Shown: piece by piece, positions 1 through 7,725 of the stretch | Numbering within the stretch: the stretch's first letter is position 1 | How the letters are laid out: the number at the start of each line of letters is the position of its first letter | Assembly (NCBI GenBank): GCA_038747915.1 | Contig: JBCDJJ010000069.1 | Location: forward strand, 1-19,164 | Direction: 5' to 3' | DNA: 19,164 bases | Source: JBCDAP01 sp038747915 | Lineage (GTDB): Bacteria; Planctomycetota; Phycisphaerae; Phycisphaerales; UBA1924 | Made by a program: the position numbers and the translations under genes | Notes under the pieces: generated by a model | What the model saw: the letters and a program-made list of their open reading frames with translations, nothing else | Told to the model about the DNA's origin: nothing | Databases searched by the model: none

Positions 1-1
1 G

Positions 2-829
2 CCGGACAACCTGGACATTTTCAACCGGATCATCCGTCGGCCGAACGGCATCTTTTTGGTGACCGGTCCGACGGGTTCGGGCAAGACGACGACGCTCTAC
101 TCGGCGCTCGATCAGCTCAACCGCCCGGACAAGAAGATCATCACGGCCGAGGATCCGATCGAGTACGCGTTCACGGGCATTAATCAGTGCCAGGTGCGAG
201 AGAGCATCGGGCTGACGTTCGCGAACGTGCTGCGTTCGATGCTGCGTCAAGCGCCGAACATCATCCTGGTTGGTGAGATCCGTGACCGCGAGGTGGCGGA
301 GGTGGCGATCCAGGCGGCGCTGACGGGGCACCTGGTGTTCAGCACGCTCCACACCAACGATGCGCCGAGCGCGATGACGCGTCTGATCGACATGGGCGTG
401 AAGCCTTTCCTGGTGGCGAGTTCGATCCAGGCGGTGCTGGCCCAGCGGCTGATCCGCGTGCTGGCGGACACGAAGCGTCCGGCGAACCCCGATGAGATCG
501 ACCCGAAGTTCCTAAGGCTCTGCGATATCTCCGACGAAGAGATGTCGCAGCACACGATCTACAAGCCGGTGCCGGGCAACGGGCACAACGGGTACAAGGG
601 CCGGAAAGGCATCTTCGAGATGATGATGATGAACGCCGAGCTTCGCGATCTGGCGTTCAAAGTCGCGCCGCTCGCGCAGTTGCGGAAGGCCGCGATTGCC
701 AACGGCATGCGGTCGCTGCTCGAAGACGGCAAGATCAAGATTCTCAACGGCGTGACGACGCCCGAAGAGATTGCGCGTGTGGCGCAGACCGAAGAGATCG
801 GCGAGCAGATGGAGCAGGCCGCCGCGTAA
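2..829 (+). CDS. PilB/GspE-type secretion or pilus assembly ATPase, 5'-truncated
   Basis: This is the C-terminal 275 residues of a GspE/PulE-family AAA+ ATPase; the frame is open to the left edge, so the start and N-terminal domain lie outside. Such ATPases sit as hexamers at the inner membrane and power assembly of type IV pili or type II pseudopili. Visible motifs are Walker A GPTGSGKTTT (nt 65-94), an Asp-box region (TAEDPIEY), Walker B IILVGEIRD (from about nt 259) and the His box STLHTNDAPSA. The C-terminal subdomain (GYKGRKGIFEMMMM) is intact. The four-Cys zinc motif usual between the His box and the GYKGR motif is absent. It precedes pilT by 46 bases, so it could be the pilB of a pilB-pilT-(pilB)-pilC cluster. 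Family assignment is secure; pilus versus secretion role is not resolved. Confidence 0.93.
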   Translation, partial: PDNLDIFNRIIRRPNGIFLVTGPTGSGKTTTLYSALDQLNRPDKKIITAEDPIEYAFTGINQCQVRESIGLTFANVLRSMLRQAPNIILVGEIRDREVAEVAIQAALTGHLVFSTLHTNDAPSAMTRLIDMGVKPFLVASSIQAVLAQRLIRVLADTKRPANPDEIDPKFLRLCDISDEEMSQHTIYKPVPGNGHNGYKGRKGIFEMMMMNAELRDLAFKVAPLAQLRKAAIANGMRSLLEDGKIKILNGVTTPEEIARVAQTEEIGEQMEQAAA

Positions 830-837
830 CGACTAGT

Positions 838-858
838 GGCCGGCGGTTCGTGCCGGCC
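838..858 (+). other. Perfect 7-bp stem-loop between the first ATPase gene and pilT
   Basis: GGCCGGC and GCCGGCC are exact inverted copies around a 7-base loop (GGTTCGT). The hairpin lies 8 bases after the upstream stop codon and ends two bases before the pilT Shine-Dalgarno AGGAG (861-865). No T-run follows, so it is not a classical intrinsic terminator. It could instead stabilise or process the polycistronic mRNA, or limit translation of pilT. Confidence 0.45.
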
Positions 859-875
859 CGAGGAGCACCGATTCG

Positions 876-2045
876 ATGTCAACGATGCAGATCGACCGTT
901 TGCTGGACACGGTCATCAAGGTCAGCGCGTCCGACTTGCACCTGACGGTGGGCCGCAAGCCCACGCTGCGTCTGCACGGCGGGCTCAAGAACCTCGACAC
1001 GAAGGTGCTCGAGTCGGACGACATGGTGACGCTCATGAAGGCGATCACGCCCGAGCGGTGCCAGAACGAGCTGCAGGAAGTCGGGACGTGCGACTTCGGC
1101 ATGGCGTTCCAGGACAAGGGGCGTTTCCGAGTGTCGGTGTTCCGTCAGCGTGGAGATCTGGCGATCGTGTGCCGGCGGATTCCGAACAAGCTCTTGACGT
1201 TCGAGCAGATCGGCCTCCCCGCGATGGTGCAGGAACTGATCCGGCGCCCGCGTGGTCTGTTCCTGGTGACCGGTCCGACCGGGTCGGGCAAGACGACGGC
1301 GCTGGCGACGATGATCGACTACATCAACATGAACTTCGAGCGGCACATCATCACGATGGAAGATCCGATCGAGTACTACCACTTCCACAAGAAATCGATC
1401 GTGAACCAGCGCGAGGTGGGCGTGGACACGCCCGACTTCGCCGAGGCGCTGCGTCGAGCGCTTCGTCAGGACCCGGATGTGATCCTTGTCGGCGAGATGC
1501 GTGACCTCGAGACGATCGAGGCGGCGATCCGAGCAGCCGAGACGGGCCACTTGGTGTTCGGCACGCTTCACACGACCGGTGCAGCGAAGACGATCGACCG
1601 TGTGGTCGACGCGTTCCCGCAGCAGCAGCAGAACCAGATCCGCGTGCAGCTCTCGACGGCGTTGCTGGCCGTGCTGTCGCAGGCGTTGCTGCCGCGCGTG
1701 GATACCAAGGGCATGGTGGCGGCGTACGAGTTCTTGGTGGTGACGCCGGCGATCGCGAACCTCATCCGCGACAACAAGAGCTTCCGCATCGATTCGGCGA
1801 TCCAGACCGGCAAGAAGTTCGGCATGCAGTTGCTCGACGAGCACCTGTGGTCGCTCTATTCGCGCGGCATGATCGCAGCGGAGGAGATGGTCGATAAGGC
1901 CAAGAACCCCGCGGGTCTGACCGACCGTGTGCACAAGCTAGGCCGGACCGTCGGACGGGCGGACCTGGACGAGGGCATGGAGGATGGGGCACCGGATTCT
2001 GGCTCCTCCCAGGCCAAGCCCGCGCAGACACAGACGAACTCGTGA
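876..2045 (+). CDS. pilT: Type IV pilus retraction ATPase PilT
   Basis: The 389-residue product matches PilT, the hexameric cytoplasmic ATPase that depolymerises type IV pili for twitching, DNA uptake or surface sensing. It opens with the short PilT N-terminal domain (ASDLHLTVGRKPTLRLHG) instead of the long N-domain of PilB/GspE. Walker A GPTGSGKTT is at residues 133-141. An Asp box (TMEDPIEYYH), Walker B (VILVGEMRD) and the His box GTLHTTGA follow. There is no zinc-binding tetracysteine, as expected for PilT. The ATG at 876 is chosen because AGGAG (861-865) sits 10 bases upstream and the N-terminal domain is complete. The tail after about residue 360 is Asp/Ser/Gln-rich, beyond the conserved core. 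It is flanked on both sides by assembly-type ATPase genes, which is unusual. Confidence 0.95.
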   Translation: MSTMQIDRLLDTVIKVSASDLHLTVGRKPTLRLHGGLKNLDTKVLESDDMVTLMKAITPERCQNELQEVGTCDFGMAFQDKGRFRVSVFRQRGDLAIVCRRIPNKLLTFEQIGLPAMVQELIRRPRGLFLVTGPTGSGKTTALATMIDYINMNFERHIITMEDPIEYYHFHKKSIVNQREVGVDTPDFAEALRRALRQDPDVILVGEMRDLETIEAAIRAAETGHLVFGTLHTTGAAKTIDRVVDAFPQQQQNQIRVQLSTALLAVLSQALLPRVDTKGMVAAYEFLVVTPAIANLIRDNKSFRIDSAIQTGKKFGMQLLDEHLWSLYSRGMIAAEEMVDKAKNPAGLTDRVHKLGRTVGRADLDEGMEDGAPDSGSSQAKPAQTQTNS

Positions 2046-2085
2046 ACGCTGCGACATCCGCGACCGCCGAGCCAAGGACTGACCG

Positions 2086-3843
2086 ATGACGCAGCTCGAT
2101 ACCCCGACGATTGATCCCGGCGAGCTCAAGAAACGAAAGATCGGCCGGGTGCTGACCAAGCTCGGCAAGGTCACGCGCGAGCAGGTGCATGAGGCGCTCG
2201 CCTTGCAGCGTGAAGAGGGCCGCAAGCGCAAGCTCGGTGAGGTGATGGTCGGCATGGGCCTGATCACCGAGCGCGATGTGCAGGAGGCGCTCGCGGGCCA
2301 GGCGGGGATGCGGTACGTGGATCTCGAGGACATGGAGATCCCCGAGGACGCGGTGGCGGCGCTGCCCGCGGAGACGGCGACGGCGTACAAGATCGTGCCG
2401 CTGAGCTACGAACCGTCGGGCAAGAAGATCGTGGTGGCGCTCGATTCGCCGTCGAACTTCCGGGCGGTGGACGACCTGAAGCTGCTCAGGGGATTCACGG
2501 TCGAGGCGACGGTCGCGTCACCCGAGCAGGTCGAGGCGAAGCTCGAGCAGCTGTACGCGGGCAAGGAGACGTCGCTGACCGACGCGGTGAGCGAGCTCGC
2601 CGGTGACGAGAAGCTCTCGAACCTGAAGGGCCGCGGCGCGTCGATTGATCTCGACGCGGTGCTCGACGCGTCCGAGGACAACAAGGTCATCAAGCTGTTG
2701 AACCTTGTGCTGCTTCAGGCGATCAAGGACAAGGCGTCGGACGTCCACTTCGAGCCGTTCGAGGAAGAGTTCCGGATGCGGTACCGCATCGACGGCGTGC
2801 TGTACGAGATGGTGCCGCCGCCGAAGCACCTCGGGACGGCGATCGTCAGCCGCATCAAGGTGATGTCGGACCTGGACATCGCCGAGCACCGCCTGCCCCA
2901 GGACGGCCGCGTGGAGCTGACGGTGGGCGGCAAGCCGGTCGACCTTCGTGTGGCGGTGCTGCCCACGATGCACGGCGAGTCGGTGGTGATGCGTGTGCTC
3001 GACCGATCGAACGTCGAGCTGAGCCTCGACCGCATCGGGCTCCGGCAGGAGGAGTACGACCTGGTCAGCGAGATCATCCGCCGGCCGAACGGCGTGGTGG
3101 TGGTGACCGGTCCGACGGGTTCGGGCAAGACGACGACGCTCTACGCGGCGCTGCAGGAGCTCAACGACCTTGAGACCAAGATCCTGACGGTCGAAGACCC
3201 GGTCGAGTACGACATCGACGGGCTGTGCCAGGTGCAGGTGAACACCGATGTCGGGCTGACCTTTGCCGGGGCGCTGCGGTCGTTCCTGCGTCAGGATCCG
3301 GATGTGATCCTTGTTGGCGAGATCCGCGACCTCGAGACGGCGCAGATCGCGGTGCAGGCCTCGCTCACGGGCCACTTGGTGCTGAGCACCCTCCACACGA
3401 ACGATGCCCCCAGTTCAATCGTGCGTCTGCTCGACCTCGGGCTCGAGGCGTTCCTTCTCACCGCGACGATCGAGGCGGTGGTCGCGCAGCGGCTGGTCCG
3501 GCGGATCGATCAGAACGCCAAGGAGGCCTACGACCCGTCGGACGAGGAGTTGATGGAGCTCAACCTGGGCCGGGAGCTGATCGGGGGACGGAAGTTCTGG
3601 CGGGGTCGGCCGACCGATGCCAACCACGGGTCGGGGTACAAGGGTCGTCTGGCGATCTTCGAGATCATGGCGATGGACGATGGCATGCGCGATCTGGTGA
3701 TGAACCAGGCCTCGACCGCGGTGCTGCGCGAGGCGGCTCGGAAGCGGGGGATGACCACGCTCCGTGAATCGGGCATGGGGGCCATTTACGACGGCTTGAC
3801 GAGTGTGGACGAGGTCCTTCGCGAGACGATGCTCGATGATTGA
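2086..3843 (+). CDS. GspE/PilB-type assembly ATPase with tandem MshEN-like motifs
   Basis: This complete 585-residue GspE/PulE-family ATPase should drive extension of a pilus or type II pseudopilus. The N-terminus has two tandem motifs of MshEN type, K18-I-G...L-A-L-Q41 and K49-L-G...L-A-G-Q72; MshEN domains in MshE and some PilB proteins bind cyclic-di-GMP. A GspE N2-like domain follows (DVHFEPFEEEFRMRYRIDG). Walker A GPTGSGKT is at 342-349, then TVEDPVEYD, Walker B VILVGEIRD and His box STLHTNDAPSS. The tetracysteine zinc motif is missing: its two CxxC positions read roughly DQNA and DANH. The ATG at 2086 has AAGGA (2074-2078) at 7 bases. It lies 40 bases after pilT. C-di-GMP control is inference from the motifs. 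PilB and GspE cannot be separated from sequence alone. Confidence 0.93.
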   Translation: MTQLDTPTIDPGELKKRKIGRVLTKLGKVTREQVHEALALQREEGRKRKLGEVMVGMGLITERDVQEALAGQAGMRYVDLEDMEIPEDAVAALPAETATAYKIVPLSYEPSGKKIVVALDSPSNFRAVDDLKLLRGFTVEATVASPEQVEAKLEQLYAGKETSLTDAVSELAGDEKLSNLKGRGASIDLDAVLDASEDNKVIKLLNLVLLQAIKDKASDVHFEPFEEEFRMRYRIDGVLYEMVPPPKHLGTAIVSRIKVMSDLDIAEHRLPQDGRVELTVGGKPVDLRVAVLPTMHGESVVMRVLDRSNVELSLDRIGLRQEEYDLVSEIIRRPNGVVVVTGPTGSGKTTTLYAALQELNDLETKILTVEDPVEYDIDGLCQVQVNTDVGLTFAGALRSFLRQDPDVILVGEIRDLETAQIAVQASLTGHLVLSTLHTNDAPSSIVRLLDLGLEAFLLTATIEAVVAQRLVRRIDQNAKEAYDPSDEELMELNLGRELIGGRKFWRGRPTDANHGSGYKGRLAIFEIMAMDDGMRDLVMNQASTAVLREAARKRGMTTLRESGMGAIYDGLTSVDEVLRETMLDD

Positions 3844-3934
3844 TCGGTCTTCCGAGCGGCTCCGATTCCGGACCGAGGTGTCTCGCGGTGTGGGGTGCAT
3901 GGCGTTCGACGCTGCGGGACCGTGTTCGGCCTCG

Positions 3935-3963
3935 GGAACCCTTGCCCCTCGGGTGCGTATGAT
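3935..3963 (+). promoter_or_regulatory. Possible sigma70-like promoter ahead of the pilC/gspF gene
   Basis: In the 166-base gap between the ATPase stop and the platform gene, TATGAT (3958-3963) matches the -10 consensus at five of six bases. The -35 position at 17-base spacing, GGAACC (3935-3940), is poor. The call therefore rests mainly on the -10 hexamer and on the gap being long for this otherwise tight cluster. The rest of the gap shows nothing recognisable except the Shine-Dalgarno GGAGG at 3996-4000. Confidence 0.2.
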
Positions 3964-4009
3964 CCGGCGGAGCCCTGTCCGAGCGCGGTGACTGTGGAGG
4001 CCTGACGCG

Positions 4010-5314
4010 ATGCCGACGTTCCAGTACGAAGCAAGCGATGCAACCGGCGCCTCGGTGCGCGGGACCGTCGAGGCGGCGTCGTCCGACGAGGCGATTCAGC
4101 AGATCAAGATGCAGGGTCAGTACCCGACATCGGTCCGCGAAAAGAAGACCAAGGCGAGCAAGGCCTCCGGCGAGGGTCGGAAGAAGCGTTCGGGCGGGAA
4201 GAAGAAGGCCGGCGGCGGTGGGGCAATCACGCTCCCGTTCGCGAAGGTCAACAGCAAGCAACTGACCGCGTTCACGCGGCAGCTCTCGACGCTTCAGGAC
4301 GCGGGGCTGCCGCTGCTCCGGTCGCTCCAGATCCTTGAGGATCAGCAGAAGCCCGGCCTGCTCAAGGGCGTGCTGGTAAACGTGACGGAGGACGTCGAGG
4401 GTGGCTCGTCGCTGAGCGATTCGATGGCGAAGAACCCCAAGGCCTTCGACAAGCTCTACTGCAAGATGGTGGCAGCGGGCGAGGTCGGCGGTGTGCTCGA
4501 TGTGATTCTCCAGCGTCTCGCCGAGTTCATGGAGAAGGCCGAGCGCCTCAAGCGTCAGATCATCGGCTCGATGATCTACCCGATCGCCGTCATCACGATC
4601 GCGATCCTGATCGTGACCGCGATCATGGTGTTCATCATCCCGAAGTTCGAGGAGATCTTCGCGGAGTTCGGTGTCGATCTGCCCGGCATCACACGTTTGT
4701 TGATCAGGACCAGCTCGTGGGTGGCGGGCACGTTCCCGGGCGCGCCGTTCGCCGGGTACGGGGCGGCGCAGGTCATCGGCGGTCTAATCCTGGTGCCGAT
4801 CCTGTGGAAAGTGATGCGCATGACCAAGCCCGGTCGCGCGGTCACGGATTTCGGCATGCTGTGGACCCCGGTGATCGGCAAGATCGTGCGCAAGTCCACC
4901 ATCGCCCGCTTCACGCGGACGCTCGGCACCCTGATCGCGGCGGGTGTGCCGATCCTCGAGGCGATCACGATCACGAAGGACACATGCGGCAACTTCGTCT
5001 TCGAGCGTGCGCTCGGCAAGGTGCACGACTCGGTGCGCGAGGGCGAGAGCTTCGCCGAGCCGCTGCGTCAGTCGAAGACGTGCGATCCGATCGTGGTGAA
5101 CATGATCGATGTGGGCGAGGAGACGGGCGACATCGATTCGATGCTGCTCAAGATCGCCGACAACTACGACGAAGAGGTCGATGTGGCGGTGGCCTCGCTG
5201 GTATCGCTCATCGAGCCGTTGATGGTGGTGGTCCTCGGCGGCATCGTGGGTACGATCGTGGTGGCGATGTTCATGCCGCTCGTCTCGATGATCGAGGCGC
5301 TGCAGAGCGGGTGA
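4010..5314 (+). CDS. PilC/GspF inner-membrane platform protein
   Basis: The 434-residue protein belongs to the T2SSF/PilC family, the polytopic inner-membrane platform that couples cytoplasmic ATPases to pilin or pseudopilin assembly. It starts with the conserved N-terminal stretch (MPTFQYEASDATG), followed by a Lys/Gly-rich linker (about residues 45-75). Two T2SSF domains follow, one from FTRQLSTLQDAGLPLLRSL and one from FTRTLGTLIAAGVPILEAI. Hydrophobic segments near IYPIAVITIAILIVTAIMVF, around the mid-protein loop, and at the C-terminus (PLMVVVLGGIVGTIVVAMF) fit three membrane passes. The ATG at 4010 has GGAGG (3996-4000) 9 bases upstream. It follows the three ATPases and completes a motor plus platform set. 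No pilin, prepilin peptidase or secretin gene is inside the window, so pilus versus secretion cannot be decided. Confidence 0.94.
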   Translation: MPTFQYEASDATGASVRGTVEAASSDEAIQQIKMQGQYPTSVREKKTKASKASGEGRKKRSGGKKKAGGGGAITLPFAKVNSKQLTAFTRQLSTLQDAGLPLLRSLQILEDQQKPGLLKGVLVNVTEDVEGGSSLSDSMAKNPKAFDKLYCKMVAAGEVGGVLDVILQRLAEFMEKAERLKRQIIGSMIYPIAVITIAILIVTAIMVFIIPKFEEIFAEFGVDLPGITRLLIRTSSWVAGTFPGAPFAGYGAAQVIGGLILVPILWKVMRMTKPGRAVTDFGMLWTPVIGKIVRKSTIARFTRTLGTLIAAGVPILEAITITKDTCGNFVFERALGKVHDSVREGESFAEPLRQSKTCDPIVVNMIDVGEETGDIDSMLLKIADNYDEEVDVAVASLVSLIEPLMVVVLGGIVGTIVVAMFMPLVSMIEALQSG

Positions 5315-5319
5315 GTTCA

Positions 5320-5333
5320 CACGCGGCCGCGTG
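5320..5333. repeat. Perfect 14-bp palindrome CACGCGGCCGCGTG
   Basis: An exact palindrome lies 6 bases after the platform-protein stop codon and about 46 bases ahead of the first exported protease gene. It could fold as a short GC-rich hairpin (CACGC / GCGTG) at the 3' end of the pilus transcript, but no T-run follows, so terminator function is doubtful. A protein-binding site is equally possible. In such G+C-rich DNA a chance palindrome is not excluded. Confidence 0.3.
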
Positions 5334-5379
5334 CATCCAGTCGTGGCCTCCTTGGGTTCGAGCCGGAGCGCGCACTTTT

Positions 5380-7557
5380 ATGCGGATAGAGATGCTGCGG
5401 TCGTTGGCGGCAGGGTTCTGTTTGGCGATCGGTGCGGCGCCGTCGATGGCGCACCCGGTGCTGATTCGTCCGGCGCAGGGGCCCGCGCTGAACGCTGCGA
5501 TCGCCGGGGAGCAGCGTCCGCACCGGGGCGTCGAGGCTGATGCAGCGTCGCTCGAGGCGTGCGCACCGGGCGATGTGGTGCTGATCGATCTTGGTGCCGA
5601 CGAGCTGCTGACCGGGCGTGTCGAGTCCGTGATCGATGTCCTGCCCGGCGTGACGACGATCGCCGGCACGCTCGTCGGCCAGGATGGGGACTTCACACTC
5701 TCGGCCTGTGACGGGTCGGTTGGCGGGAGCGTGTGGGTTGGTGGCGAGCTTCGCTCGGTGCTGCCCGGGCCGGATGGTCATGTGGTCGCGGTGGGGGAGG
5801 CGCTCGAGGGGTGCGGGACCTGCGAGGGCGGCGTGTGCGGAGGACACGACGAAGGCGGCGGCGCCGCCGCGGCGCCGCACCAGTTGGGTGTCGAGATCGC
5901 CGCCGAGTCAGCGGGCGATCCTGTCTCGGCGGTCGGCATCGCCTCGGTGGATGTGCTCGTGGCGTACACGCCGCTCGCGCTGTCGAAGCTCGGCAGCGTC
6001 GGCGGTGTGAACGCGACGGTGGCGAGCGCGATCGCGTCGAGCAACGAGTCACTGGCCAACAGCCTGATCGATGCCGAGTTCAATCTCGTGGCGATCGTGC
6101 CGACCGAGTACGAGGATTCCGGCGATCTGGAGGACGATCTTCGTGCGCTGACGTTCCGCGACAATGAGGCCGAGGATGTCTTCGCCTACCGCGAGGCGTA
6201 CCAGGCCGATCTCGTCGCGTTGATCACCGGCAACCTGGACTTCGGCTTGTGCGGCATCGCATGGCGTTCACCGCTTCTAGAGAGCTTCGGCTACTCGGTG
6301 ACCGAGTACAACTGCATCAGCGGGCTGACGTTCATCCACGAGCTGGGGCATAACTTCGGCGCACGGCACCACGCCGCCGACGACTTCACGCAGTCCCAGA
6401 TCGCCAGCGGCTCCACGCAGTTCCTCTCGAACTTCGGGCACCGCTTCACGGGGAATAACGGTTGGTCGTACCGGACCGTGATGGCCTATTCGCCCGGCAC
6501 CAGGATCCGGCACTTCTCGAATCCCGATGTGAGTTTCCAGGGTGTGGCCACCGGGGTGAGCGGTGCCGGCGTGCAGCCGAGCGGGCTCCACGGTGCGGAC
6601 AACGCGGCGCATCTCAACAGCACCCGCACGACCATCGAGAACTACCGCACCGGCGTGCCCGATCTCACCGACTGCGACGAGAACGGCCAGCCCGATTCCG
6701 TGCAGTTCGTGATCGATCCGGCGTCAGACTGCGACGGGGATGGTGTGATCGACGTGTGCCAGGGCGGAGACTGCGACGGGAATGGGATCGTGGACGCGTG
6801 CGAGATCGATGCGGACGCGGCGCTCGACTGCAACCAAGACGGCGAGCTCGACTCGTGCCAGATCGCGAGCGGTGCACTCGACGACTGTGATCTGAGCGGC
6901 ACGCCCGATGTCTGCGACCTTGCGCTCGAGCAGGTGTTCGTGACCGGGTCGCTGCCCGCCTCAGGAACAGGTGTCGTGCGGCAGGCGTTTGCGAGCGAGA
7001 TCGGGGTGACGCTCGTTGACGCGGAGATCGTGGTGGAGGCGATCGGTGACTATTCACTGTCGAGCGAGTACGTCACCGTGCGCGTGAACGGCGTTGAAGT
7101 CGGTCGCGTGTTCGACGGGGGAGGCCAGGATTGCTCGGCGGCGCCGCTGGTCGACACGCTGATGATCCCGGTGCCGGTCTTCAACGCCGGCGGCGGGTCG
7201 CTGGTGATCGACTTTGTCGGGTCGCCCGCGGTGAATGCCACGTTATGTGGGGCGGGCTTCACCTCGGCAACCGTAACCTACACCGCGATCAACCCAGCGG
7301 CCGATTCGAACGGCGATGGTGTGCTCGATGTGTGCGAGGCGGACCCCGATCCCGTGTTCTGCGAGGGCGACACGGATGGGGATTTTGACGTCGACGCCGC
7401 GGACTTTGTGGCCGTTCTCGTGGGCTTCGGGATCGAATCGGGCGCGACTCGTGTGCAGGGCGATCTCAACAACGACGGCGATGTGGACGCGGGTGACTTT
7501 GTCATGATGCTCACACTGTTCGGCCGTGCGTACGACGACGCCTGCCAGTTGCTGTAG
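5380..7557 (+). CDS. Secreted adamalysin-like zinc metalloprotease with Cys-rich Ca repeats and C-terminal dockerin-type module
   Basis: The predicted product has 725 residues. A signal peptide is visible (hydrophobic residues 8-20, likely cleavage after A24). A prodomain-like region follows, ending in C145GTC148....C153. The catalytic domain has the metzincin motif H320ELGHNFGARH330 and a Met-turn at M368, so a zinc endopeptidase is expected; the residue after the third His is His, not the Asp typical of adamalysins. Residues 431-514 hold thrombospondin-3-like repeats (DCDENGQPDS, DCDGDGVIDVC and others), then a beta-rich domain with FNAGGGSL. Residues 661-722 form a dockerin-like module with calcium loops at 664-675 and 695-706 and a Cys near each end. 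Start 5380 is chosen for GGAG at 5365-5368 and the signal peptide; the reading frame stays open upstream inside the preceding gene, but that part is antiphase coding. Substrate is unknown. Confidence 0.88.
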   Translation: MRIEMLRSLAAGFCLAIGAAPSMAHPVLIRPAQGPALNAAIAGEQRPHRGVEADAASLEACAPGDVVLIDLGADELLTGRVESVIDVLPGVTTIAGTLVGQDGDFTLSACDGSVGGSVWVGGELRSVLPGPDGHVVAVGEALEGCGTCEGGVCGGHDEGGGAAAAPHQLGVEIAAESAGDPVSAVGIASVDVLVAYTPLALSKLGSVGGVNATVASAIASSNESLANSLIDAEFNLVAIVPTEYEDSGDLEDDLRALTFRDNEAEDVFAYREAYQADLVALITGNLDFGLCGIAWRSPLLESFGYSVTEYNCISGLTFIHELGHNFGARHHAADDFTQSQIASGSTQFLSNFGHRFTGNNGWSYRTVMAYSPGTRIRHFSNPDVSFQGVATGVSGAGVQPSGLHGADNAAHLNSTRTTIENYRTGVPDLTDCDENGQPDSVQFVIDPASDCDGDGVIDVCQGGDCDGNGIVDACEIDADAALDCNQDGELDSCQIASGALDDCDLSGTPDVCDLALEQVFVTGSLPASGTGVVRQAFASEIGVTLVDAEIVVEAIGDYSLSSEYVTVRVNGVEVGRVFDGGGQDCSAAPLVDTLMIPVPVFNAGGGSLVIDFVGSPAVNATLCGAGFTSATVTYTAINPAADSNGDGVLDVCEADPDPVFCEGDTDGDFDVDAADFVAVLVGFGIESGATRVQGDLNNDGDVDAGDFVMMLTLFGRAYDDACQLL

Positions 7558-7585
7558 GGCTCGACGCGGCCCCAGAGCCTCATCC

Positions 7586-7612
7586 GGCCGTGGCGTGGCC
7601 ATCCTAATTTTT
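7586..7612 (+). terminator. Possible weak intrinsic terminator after the first protease gene
   Basis: GGCC (7586-7589) can pair with GGCC (7597-7600) around a 7-base loop. A T-run, TTTTT (7608-7612), follows 7 bases later, in the 168-base gap downstream of the protease stop. The stem is only 4 bp and the T-run is not immediately adjacent, so this is a weak candidate. It is noted because T-runs are rare in this G+C-rich window. Confidence 0.22.
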
Positions 7613-7632
7613 GTGGCACTTCCCGATCGAGC

Positions 7633-7660
7633 TTGTCTAGATCGGTGGATGGCGTATCCT
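7633..7660 (+). promoter_or_regulatory. Possible sigma70-like promoter for the nuclease gene
   Basis: TTGTCT (7633-7638) and TATCCT (7655-7660) stand 16 bases apart, about 65 bases ahead of the nuclease ATG. Each matches the bacterial consensus at four of six positions. Together with the T-run just upstream, this gap is the best candidate for a transcription boundary within the exported-enzyme cluster. It is based on consensus resemblance only. Confidence 0.27.
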
Positions 7661-7725
7661 CGGCTCCAACGCCCGAGAGATTCGTTCTCGGCTCATCGAG
7701 TGTGTATGCCCCTGGAGATATCGAG

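Noticed and set aside
879..1934. Long minus-strand open frame opposite pilT
   Set aside because: It mirrors a confidently assigned gene and shows only low-complexity Arg/His/Leu composition.
4717..5379. Upstream extension of the first protease reading frame across the platform-protein gene
   Set aside because: The translation is Arg/Gly/Asp-rich antiphase reading of a well-conserved gene in another frame; the signal peptide and ribosome site place the start at 5380.
6670..6922. DNA-level tandem repeat in the Asp/Cys-rich region of the first protease
   Set aside because: The repetition is at protein level (DCDxNGxxD) with varied spacing and codons; no exact DNA repeat unit is visible.
7614..7640. 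TGGCAC as half of a sigma54 promoter
   Set aside because: The required GC element of the -12 region is not found at the right spacing downstream.
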